Counted from the stretch's first letter, positions 35,203 through 46,800 are shown. The stretch: DNA of 64,000 nt from Chlorella sorokiniana (GCA_025917655.1 CP084608.1:1860001-1924000), one strand, 5' to 3'. Numbers and translations: made by a program. Notes: generated from the sequence alone by a model not told the origin.

Positions 35203-36229
35203 TCAGCGGCTTTGACCCCAGTGGTTGTCTTTGGCAAAACCACCGCTGCTGACGTCTGCTGTGCTGCTAGCTGGCAGCCCAGCTGGCTCCGCAGCCCAGC
35301 GCTGCTCTGCAGCCGCCAGCTCCCGCCCCCAGCCCAGCAACCGGTAGACGACGTTGGTGCAGAGGGAGTTGAGGCGGCGCATGGCCAGGGGAAGGTGGAG
35401 GCGGCGCTTGTTGTGCCAGGTGTCCTCGTGGCGCAGGACCAGGCCGGTGCGAGGGTCCAGCAGCAGTCGGGTGGTGGTATGGAAGTGGGAGACTTCGGGC
35501 AAGATCTGGGCCGCGATGTGGGTGCGCCGTGCAAAGTGCAGCTCCTGGCAGTTGTGCACTGTGATCTGCCGGGGTCAGGGTGGAAAGGAGCTGTGGTCTC
35601 ATCACTTGGGTGGTGTGATCACCTTGAATGCCGGGGCCTCGAAGAGGCCGGCCGAGCCCCCGGCACGTGCCTGCAGCAGCGTGGAGCCCTGTGGCGCACT
35701 CTGGACCTCCGGCTGGCCGATGCCGCTGACGCGCACGCAGCTGGACAGCTGCTGCAGGGCGTAGAACTGCATCTCCAGCTCAGAGCGCGGTCGTGCCACA
35801 ACAGTAGGGTCCACGAATGTCGCGTCTTCGCTGCGTGGAATGCAAGTGTGCAAGGATGCATGATGTTCGCTTCCCGCAAACTGCATTTGTGTGCTCAAGG
35901 TTGCTGATGTGGCGACCCTGTCTGGGCGAGAGGTTAGCAAGCAGCGTGGCGTCGGTCGCTGCACGGGCCCAGCGCGCCTGTAGCGGCGTCGTGAGAGGGC
36001 AAGCAGCTCTTCCGGGGTGCGGGCCTGGTACAGGCGAAACACGTCGGCCAAAATGCTCTCCAGCGGCTCGTGAAGGGCCTCCAGTCCCAGGGCTACATCT
36101 GCAGGGCCCCAAACAAGCTCCACACTGCGGGTCAGAAAAGGGGCGCTGCAAACCTCAGTGCTGGCGCCATTGAGGCTCACCTCCGTAGCGCTCCTGCTCA
36201 TGCCCATGCTCGTGAGTAGAATTTGCCAT
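35203..36229 (-). CDS. NTF2/SnoaL-like fold protein of unknown role
   Basis: It starts at MANSTHEHGHEQERYG (ATG ending 36229), and the exon ends at a GT donor. Exon 2 has LEALHEPLESILADVFRLYQ and ARTPEELLALSRRRY. Exon 3 has the helix-to-sheet entry DATFVDPTVVARPRSELEMQ, FYALQQLSSCVRVSGIGQPE and ARAGGSAGLFEAPAFKVI. Exon 4 has NCQELHFARRTHIAAQILPE, then TRLLLDPRTGLVLRHEDTWH and LPLAMRRLNSLCTNVVYRLL. An F-x-DP motif after a helical start and then curved strands ending in H-x-D-x-W is the pattern of plant and algal NTF2-like proteins such as the DUF2358 group. It is about 220-240 residues. Neither the ligand nor the pathway can be told. It is head-to-head with UBE2J and tail-to-tail with the peroxiredoxin. 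Confidence 0.65.
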
Positions 36230-36832
36230 TGTGTAGGGGGCGCATTGGCCTCCAAGGCGAGCAATCAGCTTCTGTGCGACGTGCAGCAGGACATGAAGAC
36301 TTGTACTGCAAGTTGAGCCTTGACAGTGTCCTCGGGGCGCAGGCAGGAGCCCCAACATTCCACATCAAACGGTGACTTTTCTATGCTGCTAATCGAAGTG
36401 CAATAGGTGGGAAGCGGGTTTAGCTTTGCAGACCGACGGCCTTGTCGAGCCCTTGCTTGGAATCAAACGCGCTCACAGCAGGCGAATCGATCGTTCATCA
36501 GTTCTGCGCGGAGCGGTGACCGACACCGTGAATTCCTTCGCGCGTCGTCTCGTGGCCCTGCAGTCGATACAACACTGTCCATAGCTGTAGGTGGATCCGA
36601 GGAGTTTGGTGCTGACAGAATTGTGGTGAGTCGCCGTGCAGGGAGAGTACAGAGTGCCAAAGTATCGGCCCGACACAACTCGCGTCCGGCAGCCAAGGTG
36701 TTCTGCTAGGTAGCCTGTGTTCAGCATCATCCCTCTGAATGTGGCCCTGCGGCCTACATCCGGCGGCACCTACCCGCCCACCCACCCACAGGCTGCCGCC
36801 ACCCACCGTCGCTTGCAGACGAGCCGGCCAGG
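36230..36832. promoter_or_regulatory. Divergent region between NTF2-like and UBE2J genes
   Basis: About 600 bp, noticeably less GC-rich at 36360-36720. It should hold both promoters. A 100-codon reading frame at 36407-36709 has no recognisable domain and was not called. Confidence 0.35.
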
Positions 36833-38362
36833 ATGAGCGGCAAGTGGAACCAGCGAAACCCAGCCGTGAAGCGCATCGTGCAGGAGTTGAAGGAGATTCA
36901 GAGGGATGACGACCCAGACATCCTGGCAGAGGCCATTGAGGTGCGGTGGGGTTGAGTGTTGGGCTGGGGCAAGCTGGAGCTGGATGAGCGCCAGCGTCAG
37001 GCAGCACGTTGTGGGCTTCAGCTCGAAGGAAAGGCTCAAAACTAGCCCTCCTCGCTACACGCTTGGCTGTCAGCTGAGCGCCTCACTAGTGTTCACTGTG
37101 TGCAGGACAACATCTTTGAGTGGCACTTTGTCATTCGTGGCGCTTGGGACACCGAGTTTGAGGTGCGGCGCTTCCGCTGATAGGTCTCCTGCAAGCGTCC
37201 ACCCAGGCTTGCATCCGTGTCGCCGTCCGTTCGCTTGCCATGCACAGCGCAGCGGCTCCCTTCTCCTCACCCCCGCGCCTTCTTCCCTCATCAACCCAGC
37301 AGGGCGGCATCTATCACGGCCGCATCCTCATGCCTGCGGAATACCCCTTCAAGCCGCCCGCGTTTGTGATGCTGACGCCCAGCGGCCGCTTCGAAACGGG
37401 CGTCAAGATCTGCCTCTCCATCTCCTCCCACCACCCCGAGTCGTGGCAGCCCTCGTGGAGCGTGCGCTCCGCCCTCGTGGCCCTCATCGCCTTCATGCAG
37501 ACCCCAGGCAACGGCGCGCTGGGCTCCCTCGACCACCCCGCCGATCTGCGGCGCCAAATGGCGGCGGAGTCGCGGCTGCGGGCTCCTGCTTATGGGGGCC
37601 AGATCGCCAGGCGCTGGTTGCCGACATGCACCAGCGCATGCTGGACTTGGAGGAGCGCTCGCGGGCGGTGTGCAAGCAGGAGCGGGCGGCGGACGCAGGA
37701 CCGGCCGCTGCCACAGGCGCAGAGTCGCCACCAGCCACCGAGCAGCAGCAGCAGCAGCAGCAGCAGCCGGTGCAGGCGCAGCCGGCGCAGGCGCAGCCAC
37801 AGGATCAGGAGCAGGGGAGTATGGGGGCTGAACAAGCGCCTGCGGCGGCTCCGACGCCCGCGCCCTCGGCGCCGGCAGCAGCCACGGCGGCGCCACCAGC
37901 GCCTGCAGCCCCCTTGTGGCGCCGCCCACCCCGGCGGAGCCCGAGCTGCGCCAGCGCTTTGTGCCTGCCGCACCCAGCCCGCCGGCTACGCAGCACGTGG
38001 CGGCGGTGCCAGCCGGGCGCACCCGCACCTGTCGTGGGAGGACCGCGGGCTGACGTACCTGGCGGTGCTGCTGGCGCTGTGCATCGGGCGCTCGTTGTGC
38101 GAAAGGTGCGGCATGGCAACGGGATGGCCTGCACTGTGCTTGCCACACACGTATAATTGCTGCTTCTTGTGCTGCTGCTCACGGGTGGCTGCGGGCGCGG
38201 GTTGAGTCACGGTCCCGCAGCGGCAGAGCTAACGTGCTGCGAGGACCCCACGCCCTTCACCTCTTGCATGCTGCTCGTGCACTCCTTCAGGTGGTCGTCG
38301 CCTTCTCCTTCAGCTCTGACGACCTCTACACCTTCAACCATGTTGAGGGGGTGGAGCTGTAG
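36833..38362 (+). CDS. UBE2J-type ubiquitin-conjugating enzyme E2, ER membrane-anchored
   Basis: These E2 enzymes (UBE2J1/J2, plant UBC32-34, yeast Ubc6) act in ER-associated degradation. It starts at MSGKWNQRNPAVKRIVQEL, then EIQRDDDPDILAEAIE, DNIFEWHFVIRGAWDTEFE and GGIYHGRILMPAEYPFKPPA. The catalytic Cys sits in GVKICLSISSHHPESWQPSW, which is the UBE2J form without the usual HPN tripeptide. SALVALIAFMQTPGNGALGS follows. A frame break at 37594-37598 (one G short) precedes RQALVADMHQRMLDLEERSR. A Gln/Pro/Ala-rich linker follows, with about eight glutamines near 37740. The hydrophobic segment DRGLTYLAVLLALCIG is the expected C-terminal membrane anchor. A further exon adds VVVAFSFSSDDLYTFNHVEG before the stop, an extension beyond the anchor I have not seen described. 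About five exons. Confidence 0.9.
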
Positions 38363-39140
38363 ACGCCTCCTTCCATGTACGCTTGCCATGCCGCTGCCAG
38401 CATAGGCGGCATGGCCTGCTGCTGGCTGCCTGCCCCGCCTTCACCCCCAGTTGGCCCCTGTGAATTTATTCGGCCTGCCAGAGTGCCTTCTGTATGGCCC
38501 GCGTCTGCCGACGATTATGCCTTGCCAAAGCCCCGCTGTGTTTGTTTCTGTGCCAACTCTGCTGCCGATTTGTCGGCTGCTTCCTGCTGTACTCTGCTTC
38601 TGCTTCTGCGTGTCATGCACTCCTGTGTGTGTGCATAAACTCTCATGTTCACAAGCCAAACCCAGCAGCTGTGTATTATGATATTCGCACGTAGGCAGGC
38701 GCAGTGCACTTGTATGCTGGGCTGTAGCAAAAGCTATGTTATTAATCAGTACCAGGTTGGTCAGCCAGGAAGTTGAAAGGGAACCACAAAAGAGATGGGC
38801 AACAGTGCAAGAGCCTGACAGAGGGGCGGGGCATACCGCGGAAGGGCAGGCAAGGCAGTGCGAGGGCAGAGGCAGTGCAAGAGGGTCCACGCACTACGGT
38901 GGAACTTTGTTTGCGTTTCGCCAGCTGGTTTGTTGATCATGAGCAGGATGCAGTTCAAAGGGAGCAGGTTCACTAGTGGGAAGGGAGCCGGGCTACGCCA
39001 GCCAGCAGGGCGGTGTGGAAGGGAGCCGGGCAACGCCAGCCAGCAGGGCGGTGTGGAAGGGAGCCGGGCTACGCCAGCCAGCAAGGTGAGTGGGAGGGAG
39101 CCGGGCCACACCAGCCAGCAGGGCGGCCGCCCTAGGGCCC
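38363..39140. other. Convergent 3' region between UBE2J and D-lactate dehydrogenase genes
   Basis: About 780 bp between convergent stops. Apart from a 38-bp minisatellite beside the dehydrogenase stop, I see nothing coding. No TGTAA is present on either strand, unlike most other gene ends here. Confidence 0.4.
38983..39126. repeat. Minisatellite, four copies of a 37-38 bp unit
   Basis: Units start at 38983, 39021, 39059 and 39096, each beginning GGGAGCCGGG and containing GCCAGCCAGCA. The fourth is 1 bp shorter and more diverged. It ends 15 bp from the D-lactate dehydrogenase stop, so it probably lies in that gene's 3' UTR. Confidence 0.85.
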
Positions 39141-41838
39141 TCAAGCGCGGGGCTTCACCTCGTTGGAGAGCTGCCCGCCGGCTGCCGCCTCCAGCAGATT
39201 CTGGCAGGTTGTGTCTGCAATGTTCTTGAGGGCCTCCTGCAGGTGGAAAGGGCCAGGCCGGGGCGGGTGGGATGCAGATTCAGCGGCATCCAGGCACCCA
39301 CGCGACGCAGTTGCTTGCCCACGAGGCACACCACAGGGGGCTCCTGCATCACCATGCTCCACAAAGAGAACAGACACAGAAGGCAAGCCAGACAGGCACT
39401 CACGTGCGTGCAGAAGGCAGAGTGGGGCGTCAGGATTGCCTGCAGCACAAGGGTGCAGCGTGCAAACATGCGAGTGTGCTGAAGGCAAGTGGCTGCGGTT
39501 GGGAGAACACAAGCAGGCATCCCCCCCCCCCATCGCGTCACACAAAAGAAACATTTACGCACAGGTCTGCGCGCAGGGACCTCCCCATTCCCCGCAACCG
39601 GAGCAAGTGAGGAGCGCCTCATCCCACCTGGGGCAGGTACTTGAGGTACGCCCACTGCCGGTCCCACTTGTGCATGCGCTCTCGCGAGGAGAACTCGGTG
39701 AAGTCCTCGTCAAATATGTTGCCCTCCTTTTCGTACCTGCAGCAGCAGAAGGGGCGGGAACAAGGCGAGACAGCTGTGAGCCATCTGTGCACCTGCGCAT
39801 CAGGTAGTCACATCGGTGGTCAGGGGCGCACGGTGCTGCCAACAGCAGCCGGGCCCCCAAGCCCCCGCCCTTTTCGGCACGCAGAGTCGGGGGCGGCGCT
39901 CACACGTCCATGGCCACGCCCCCAGCTTGTTGGTCTCGAGGGCGGCGATGAGGGCGTTGGTGTTGATCAGGCCGCCGCGCGACACGTTGATCAGGATGCA
40001 GCTGGGCTTGAGCATATTGAAACTGTGGCAGTTGTGTATGGGCAGGGTGGTGAGGTGGGAGCGGGGGTGGGGGCGCGGGGGCAAGGAGGGGAGGCCCTGC
40101 GTGAAATGTGCCGCCGATGGCTCCACCCCCACACCAGCCTGCCGCCATCCCCAGGCCCCCGCCCCCGCCGCGCCTCACCGCTCCTCGTTCATGAGGTGGT
40201 GGGTGGAGGCCATGAGGGGGCAGTGCAGCGAGATGAGGTCGCTCTCCCGCAGCAGCGTCTCCAGCTCCACATACTCGACGCCCAAGGCGGTGGCGGCGGG
40301 GTTAGGGAAGGGGTCGTACGCGAGGATGCGGCCGTCAAACGCGCGCAGCAGCTTGATCATCTGCAGAGGAGGGTGGGCGGGTGGGAGTCTCGGTGTGCGC
40401 TGTCCTGCCCTTGGGGCACGGCAGATGTGCTGGCAGCAGGAACTGCCCCCTCATGCCCCCCTCGAGCAACCGCCCCCGCCCACCTCGATGCCGATGTTGC
40501 CGGTGCCGATGACGCCGTACGTCTTGTAGCTCAGCTCCAGCCCCACGATGCCGCTGAGCGTGTAGTTGCCGGCCTCCACCCGCCGCATCTGGTGCTTCAG
40601 CTCGCGGGCCAGCGCGTAGGCCAGGGCCATGGCGTGCTCCGCGACGGAGCGGGGGAGTAGGCGGGGACGCGCACGACGCGCACGCCGCGCCGCTCGCACT
40701 CCTCCAGGTCCACGCGGTCAAAGCCTGTGGGTCCGTTGGGGGAGGCGACCGGAAGCCGGCCGTTCGGGAGAGGAGCAGTCGTAGGTGTGTGGGGGAGCAT
40801 TGGACATGTGGATATGCGTGTGTGCGGGTGTTGTTTTTGGGCGGGCATCAACCCCTGGAGGGTTGGAGGATGCTGGCGACCATGCACGAGCGAGCAGCGT
40901 GACAGCAGACGACGGCGGGCCGCTCCCACTCTGGCGCTTGCCTGCGCATCGCATGGCGATGTAGCGCACGCCGCCATCCGCCAGCTTGTTCACCACCTGC
41001 GTATGGAAGGAGCAGGCGCCGGCCATTGCAAGCCATGAGCTGCCGGCAGCCAACAACGCAGCGGGTGGCAGGCCGCAGGCAGGGGCAGTGCGGCCACGGA
41101 ACCCATCGCCGCGGCTGCACCTCGCTGTCGCAGATGTCGTTGACGAACAGGCAGACGGCGGTGCAGCCACGGGCCAGCTCAGCGGTGTCCTTGTCCAGGC
41201 GGGCCTCGATGAACTGCGGGGGCGGCGGCGGGGCGGCGGCAATCGTGGCGCGGCAGATGCGCTGCTGAGGGGGACTGGCCGCCGCATGCATTCGCGCGCA
41301 TGCCTGCCCGAAGCCGCAGCATTGCAGCATGCAGCGGAGTAAGCAGCGAGCATGTAAGGGTCACAGGAGCCTGATGCGCTCCAAAACGATGCCAGCAGAG
41401 CACGCACCCGCACATGCTCTGCGCCCAGCGCTGCCTCCAGCGGGCGCTGCAGGTAGTCCAGCACGTACTGCTGCGCGCTGTACACCGCGACGTGAAAGTC
41501 CTGTGGCACCTCCGAAGGGGCGCTGCCGGCAGTCTGCACAGGTGGCAGGGCGGCCGGGAGGTCAGCAGAGCGGCGTGCGCCGGTGGCGGTGACTAAAGGG
41601 GGCGACAGCGGCGTACCGCTGCGCTGGAACAGGGGTCCTCGCGGGTGGGCGCTGCTGAGGCGGCTGGGGATTGGGCACGCGCACTGGCTTGTCTCTTGGG
41701 CACAGGGCAAGCGCTAGATCGGTGGGTAAGCCTACAGAGCCCGAAAGCCCTCGCTACTGCAACCCCTTGCGTTGTCAAGGTGCGATCGGATTGAAACGGT
41801 CTGTTTGCGGATTTGTAGGGCATGCTGGAGCTCACCAT
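39141..41838 (-). CDS. D-lactate dehydrogenase (D-2-hydroxyacid dehydrogenase family), probably organellar
   Basis: It reduces pyruvate to D-lactate with NADH during fermentation. The first exon (41838-41617) encodes a Ser/Arg/Ala-rich leader, MVSSSMPYKSANRPFQSDRT onward, and joins in phase 0 to TAGSAPSEVPQDFHVAVYSA at 41533. A less likely in-frame start without that intron is 41710. The catalytic core is QYVLDYLQRPLEAALGAEHV, CTAVCLFVNDICDSEVVNKL, GVRYIAMRCAGFDRVDLEEC, LSYKTYGVIGTGNIGIEMIK (nucleotide-binding GTGNIG), SDLISLHCPLMASTHHLMNE, LKPSCILINVSRGGLINTNA and QAILTPHSAFCTHEALKNIA with the catalytic His. It ends QLSNEVKPRA. Two exons lose frame in G/C runs at 40651-40655 (VPAYSPxSVAEHAMA) and 39919-39923 (LGGVAMDV). 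About nine exons. Algal homologues are plastidic, which fits the leader. Confidence 0.92.
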
Positions 41839-42068
41839 CGTTTCAGCTCAAGCGCAAACAACCTGAAGCTACACTTTGCACCACTTGGCCGCAGGTCAGT
41901 AGCGAACCAGCAACGAAACTCACGTTGAAAGTCGCCAGGCACGCCCTACGGAGTAACTTGGCACATTCTGAGCTGGCGCGACGTGCGTGAAACCCTTCCT
42001 TGTTGTCCCGCACGGCGCGCATTCAGAGATGTTTGCACGGAATTGATTGACTCTTGACGACCGCAGAT
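41839..42068. promoter_or_regulatory. Short divergent promoter region, D-LDH and TSJT1-like genes
   Basis: Only 230 bp separate the two start codons, so a shared bidirectional promoter is likely. It is less GC-rich than its surroundings. No clear TATA box seen. Confidence 0.45.
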
Positions 42069-43510
42069 ATGCTATCCGTGTTCAGCAAACGACGCGAGCT
42101 TCCAACCTCCCCCTCAAGCCCTTGCGGTGAGCAATGTGGGCTGTTCGCGTGTTTTCTCTCGCAATTTTGCGTAAGTCATGCAGGGTACACTTGCGAGGGA
42201 AGTGGGAGGAGCCCTTGTCGGCTGTTTTGGTTCCGCAAGCACTGTTTGGTGCCTCCTCTGAGCCCCCGATGCTCACAACGAGTTTGTGGCCGTCAAATTT
42301 ACACAATGCGGCTCTCGGAGATCCTGTCGTGCTGGGTTGGGCTGGCAACGGCGCCGCCCCTGCTGTTGAGGACGCGTGCGGCCCTTGAGGAACCCCTCCT
42401 ACATGTGCTCCTCTTTCTTGTTTGAAGGGGTGAAACGGCGGCTGCTGGAGCACTCCAGCCTGACACCTGAGGAGGAGGAGTATGTGCAGCAAGTGCTGGA
42501 TAGCCTGTACACCTCGCTGCCGCGGCGCCAGCGCGCCTACGTGAGGCGTGCTGCCAGACTGCACCCGCCCGCCCTTGCTGCTTGAACCGGTGATGCCTGC
42601 CACAGCCCCGCATGCCTGCCCTGGATCAGTAAACCCAACCAGTCACCCATTTTTACGACCCGCGGTGAAGGTTTCTGAGCATTATCTCGGCGGCGGGGCC
42701 AACGCCATTGCGTACCTCGAGAGCCTGAAACACGGCCTGGCCAGCGACGGCGATGTGACGGTCTTCTTCTCTGGCAGCCTCGAAAGTGAGCCGGTCACCG
42801 CTAACGGTGCACATCGCCTTGCACTCGGGGCATGCCTGTTGGCCAAGCCCCTGTTTGCTGCCGCCAGCCAAGCCTTCTCGCTGCACCCCTGCTGCGCTCC
42901 ACGGCTTGTCCCCCTGTTCCCTTGCCCACCTTACCTGCTGCAGACAACCCTGAGGATGTGGAGGATGCAGAGTACGTCTTGCAGCAGTACAAGCGCTGCT
43001 TCGAGGGCGGCCTGGGCACAGAGGGCGGCGCGCTGGGCGTGGCCGATACGCTGCGCACGCTGCGCGGCGCATGGGCGTTTGTTGTGCACGACCGCAGCCG
43101 CGGGCGCGTCGTGGCGGCACGAGACGCGTGCGGCGAGGAGCCGCTCTGCTGGGGAACCACGTTGCTCAGCGAAGGCGTGCTGTTTGCCAGCGACAGGCGA
43201 GCGCAGCTGTTCCCGCCTCAACTTCCTCCTGTGCACATGTTGGCTGGGCAATGCCCTGTCTTAGCACCTCGTGTGCCCTCAAACACCCGTGCACTCCTTT
43301 TTGTCCAGGGCTCTTCTGGAGGGCGAATGTTCCGACGCCGACTGCTTCCCACCCGGCGCCGTCTTTGTCTCCGAGGACTTCTCAACTGCTGGCCGCCTCA
43401 CCTTTGCAGCAGACGAGGGGACGGCGCAGCAGCAGGAAGCGCTGTGCCGCGTGGAGAGCAGCACCCAGCTGCGCCGTGTGCACAGCGCCGGCCAGGTGGA
43501 GGCCAAGTGA
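42069..43510 (+). CDS. TSJT1/aluminium-induced-like protein (class II glutamine amidotransferase-like domain, DUF3700)
   Basis: The family is a plant stress- and auxin-linked group with an Ntn-hydrolase-like fold related to the asparagine synthetase N-terminus. The first exon MLSVFSKRRELPTSPSSPC matches the usual MLA-I/V-F start and joins at a GT donor to GVKRRLLEHSSLTPEEEEYV. Then come VSEHYLGGGANAIAYLESLK and DGDVTVFFSGSLE, DNPEDVEDAEYVLQQYKRCF, DTLRTLRGAWAFVVHDRSRG, RVVAARDACGEEPLCWGTTL, LLSEGVLFASDR and LLEGECSDADCFPPGAVFVS, ending HSAGQVEAK. The GAWAFVVHD, EPLCWG and FPPG-x-xF-x-S landmarks are the family core. The catalytic N-terminal Cys of true amidotransferases is absent, as in the family, so a non-catalytic role is likely. 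Five exons. Confidence 0.82.
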
Positions 43511-43995
43511 CGCAGCCGCATAGTGCGGTTGCAAAGCCGGCCGCAGCGCAGCATTTGCGCCTGGCACAGCATGTCCTGGCGTGCTGGCGTCAATGGCCCT
43601 GCGTCAATACGCAGCTTGGAGCAAAGTCTTTCAAGCTGGGACCGTTCCACACGCAGTTTTTGACGTGCCACGTCACGTGTGGCAGGTGGGCAGCTGGCTT
43701 GTTCACGTGGCAGCTGGCCCTGCTGACTATGCAGCAAGTGCAGACAGGGCAGCACTTGATTGTACTATAAACTGGTTTCTAGACCGACTGGCGCTCTTAT
43801 TATGCAGTGCTTCAAGAAGCAAGCATTGGGCCTGACTGCTGTTGGCGCGCCGCATGTATTGTTGACAAGTTATTGATGACCAGCGTATGAAGCATATGCA
43901 TAGGACATGACATGGGTGCAGCAGGCTGTCGAAAACTGCTGCTGACAAGACAGATTGAGCGCAGCATCAGGAGCGCATCGGCCATGGGCGAGCGC
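43511..43995. other. Convergent 3' region between TSJT1-like and DONSON genes
   Basis: About 485 bp, the second half AT-rich. No exon and no TGTAA signal on either strand seen. Confidence 0.35.
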
Positions 43996-46444
43996 TCACA
44001 CCACCGCGCGCTCCGCAGACTTGGCAGACAGCCTGCCGGTGAATATGCCGCCCTCGCAGCGCAGCTCACGCAGCACGCTGCAGCTGAGCCCAGGCACCGC
44101 GGCACGCCATCGCTCGGCCTCCTCTGCATCCCAGCAGCCCCGCTGCCGCGCCTCGTACTCAGTGAGAGGCGGGGCCGGCTCCCCACACGCAACAATGCCG
44201 CCAAGCACCTGCCGCCGCGAGGCACGGGCGGGGCCACCGCCGCCTGCCTGCGCTGCTGCCACATCGATGCTGGCGCCAGCCGGGCGCCAGTTCAGGGCCA
44301 ACGTGAGGCTGTGGGTGTCGCAGGCCATGGCAAAGTCGCCAGCCTGCAGCAGCGGCAGGCGGCCGCACGGCAGCATGGACGAGCAACCATGCAGCGCCGG
44401 TGACCATGCAGCAGCTCGTCGACCCATAGTTCAGCCACACAGCATGCACAGCTGCAGCCGCCAGCTGACCGCCCACCTGCGTCACCGCCAGCACCGCCCC
44501 CAGCCTGTCCAGCACCCAGGGGTCAGCGCCGCGCCGCGCAGCTCCAGCCGGTGCTGCGCCCGCCCGGGGTCTCTGGCATCGCTTGGGCCCAGCGCGCGGG
44601 CGCCGCCGCCTGCAGGCTGGCGTGCGCAAACTGGGCGGGCGCCAGCAGGAGGGGCACGTCGCACTCGTCGCCGTGGGAGCGGAAGGACTCGTTGAGCAGG
44701 AAGTCGAAGAGGCCGTGCACGCGCAGCCCGCCCTCAAACACCAGCAGCGACTGCGAGCCGTCCATCGGCACGGCGGCCTGCGGGGGGAGGCGCGTGTCCC
44801 GAGGCGGGTTGGGGCTGCATGCACGCCGTCCATCAGGAGGGGGCCGGTCAGCCAGCGGGGCCCCGCGCAGGCACAGGCCCAGCAGGCAGCGCCCGCGGCC
44901 CACCTGGTCCAGCTCCATGGCACGTCGCTCCGCCTCCGACGGCAGCAGCGGCGAGTCATAGCCCAGCGCGTGCCCCCCGCAAGCAGCGCACGCAGCCCCG
45001 AGGTGGAGCGGGTGAGGAGGGCGTGGAGGCGGGGACGCCCGCCGATGCCGGCTGCGCCGAAGAACGCGGCAAACGGCTTCTTGCTGCCCTGCACAAGGAA
45101 GGGGCCGCGTGTCACCATGCGTGGCTCTCTGAAGAATGAGCCCGGATTCCATGCACAAGCCTTCTGCGCCTGCACTGCAACGCACACACGCATTGCTGCC
45201 AGCACAGCTGGCTCGGCTCGCCTCGGGGGAGAGGTAGTAGAAGGCGTCGCAGGCGCCGCAGCGCAACGCATCGTACAGCGAGGCAAACGCGCCCTGCCAG
45301 TCCGCCCGCCGCCTCGCCACCTCGGGCGGCGGCGCGCGCAGCTTGGCTGCACTGGCGACGGTGGCCTGCCAGGGGTCGGCGGGGAACTGCCAGCTGTGCA
45401 GGGCCGCCAGATAGCGCTGCTGCATGCTCAGCGTGTGCAGACCCTCGCCGCATGCCGCCGCACGCTGTGCCTGCACCACAGCGCCGCCGCCCAGCAGCGC
45501 AGCCTCGTCCGCTATGGTGAAGGGGGTGGGGGAGGAGAAGCGCACCGTCGTCTTCAGGCTCCAGTCCACGGGAGCTGCAGGGCAAGCGGAGGCAACAGAG
45601 ATGCAGGCTGTCGACACAGGCGCAAGGCAGACATGGTGTGTTCGGCCTTCAGCAGCACCCTGCCAATGCTGGAGTGCCGCACCCGACTCTGCTGGCTCCA
45701 GCTGCAGCCGGTCGGCTGACCCCGCCGCGCTGCCGTGGGTGGTGGCATCACGGTGCGGCACGCCCAGCGGAGCATGCAGGAACTCGAAACCCAGCAAGCT
45801 GTCTGCTTGCGGCAGCGTGCGGCCAGTGCGGGCCAGCTCCTCAAAGGTACGAGCTAGCCGGAGCGGCGGCTGCGGCATGGCCTGGGGCGGTGCTGCTGCC
45901 TTGGGGAAGAGGCCGCTGAAGTCGGTAGGCCTGCAGCGACAGGGATGTTGGAGTCACGGCGGATGCTGGCTGTGCGAGAACGTGCAGGCTGCCAGATGCA
46001 AACCATGCTTTCGTCCCTTACCCTGCTGCCTGCTGCTGCGATGCTGGCGGCTGGCAAGCGCCCAGCTGCTGCGTGTTGCGCTCCAGCAGCTCTTCTATGA
46101 GGGCATCCGCCCTGCCCTTCGCATTCTCGTCGGCTGCTCTGACCCGTTTGGCGGCTGGTGGCAGCTTGGCCTGCAGCTGGACAGCAAGGTCAGCATGTTC
46201 AAACCGAGGGGTGCCGGCACAGTGGGTGCTGTGAACCAGCCTTGCCGGAGCGCACCGATTGCACGTCCATCTTGCGCTTCTGATACTCCGCCTCGTTTTT
46301 CACTGTGGCGTATGTCGCCTTCATGGCTCCTGCTGCTGGCTGCGGCAAGCTGCCGCTGCCTGACAGCGGGCCGCTAGGGCTCTGCGCTGCCCCGCTCACA
46401 GTGCTGAATCGAATCGAAGAAAGAGGGCGCGGACGCTGGAGCAA
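43996..46444 (-). CDS. DONSON: DONSON / HUMPTY DUMPTY-like replication protein
   Basis: DONSON helps assemble and stabilise the replicative helicase; the plant orthologue is HUMPTY DUMPTY. The first exon (from 46444) is MLQRPRPLSSIRFSTVSGAA and includes KNEAEYQKRKMDVQSV. Exon 2 is DLAVQLQAKLPPAAKRVRAA and ADALIEELLERNTQQLGA. The core has APVDWSLKTTVRFSSPTPF, LAALHSWQFPADPWQATVAS, RRADWQGAFASLYDALRCGA with CDAFYYLSPE, GSKKPFAAFFGAAGIGGRPR, SQSLLVFEGGLRVHGLFDFL and LNESFRSHGDECDVPLLLAP. The C-terminus is CDTHSLTLALNWRP and LSCSVLRELRCEGGIFTGRL. DW-x-LKTT-x-RF and the W-x-x-FASLYDALR block are diagnostic. One frame change occurs at the C run 44973-44978 (sense strand G run) before HALGYDSPLLPSEAE. 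About seven exons. Confidence 0.88.
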
Positions 46445-46800
46445 CGGCTTGGTTCACGAAAGCAGTTGCAAGCGCCTCGAAAACTGCGGCAAAAGTCAGA
46501 CTCAGCAATTCTCTGCAATTTGAAGCGCACGCTGCCAACGAAAACAAGCTACAGGCAGGTGTTCGAAAGCCTCTCTGGTTAGAGAAGTACAAGGTGTGGC
46601 AAGTGAAGTACTCAGGGCATTGACCGTGCGGCCACATAGCTGGGAATACATATATGAGCAGCCCAGTTGATGGAGCGTGATGCTGGCCAGAAATTATTCT
46701 CCCCAGACGTATCTGCCTGGCGCCGCTTCAGAGAACGCTGCGTGAGGCCGGCACGGCATGCTTTCATTGCAGATATTTCATGTGATATCTCAAGTCACGA
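46445..46800. promoter_or_regulatory. Divergent region between DONSON and unknown gene
   Basis: About 355 bp, AT-richer at 46480-46800. It should hold two promoters. No exon seen. Confidence 0.35.

Noticed and set aside
38983-39126. CRISPR-like regular repeat
   Set aside because: The units are contiguous with no unique spacers, and this is a nuclear algal genome; it is a minisatellite.
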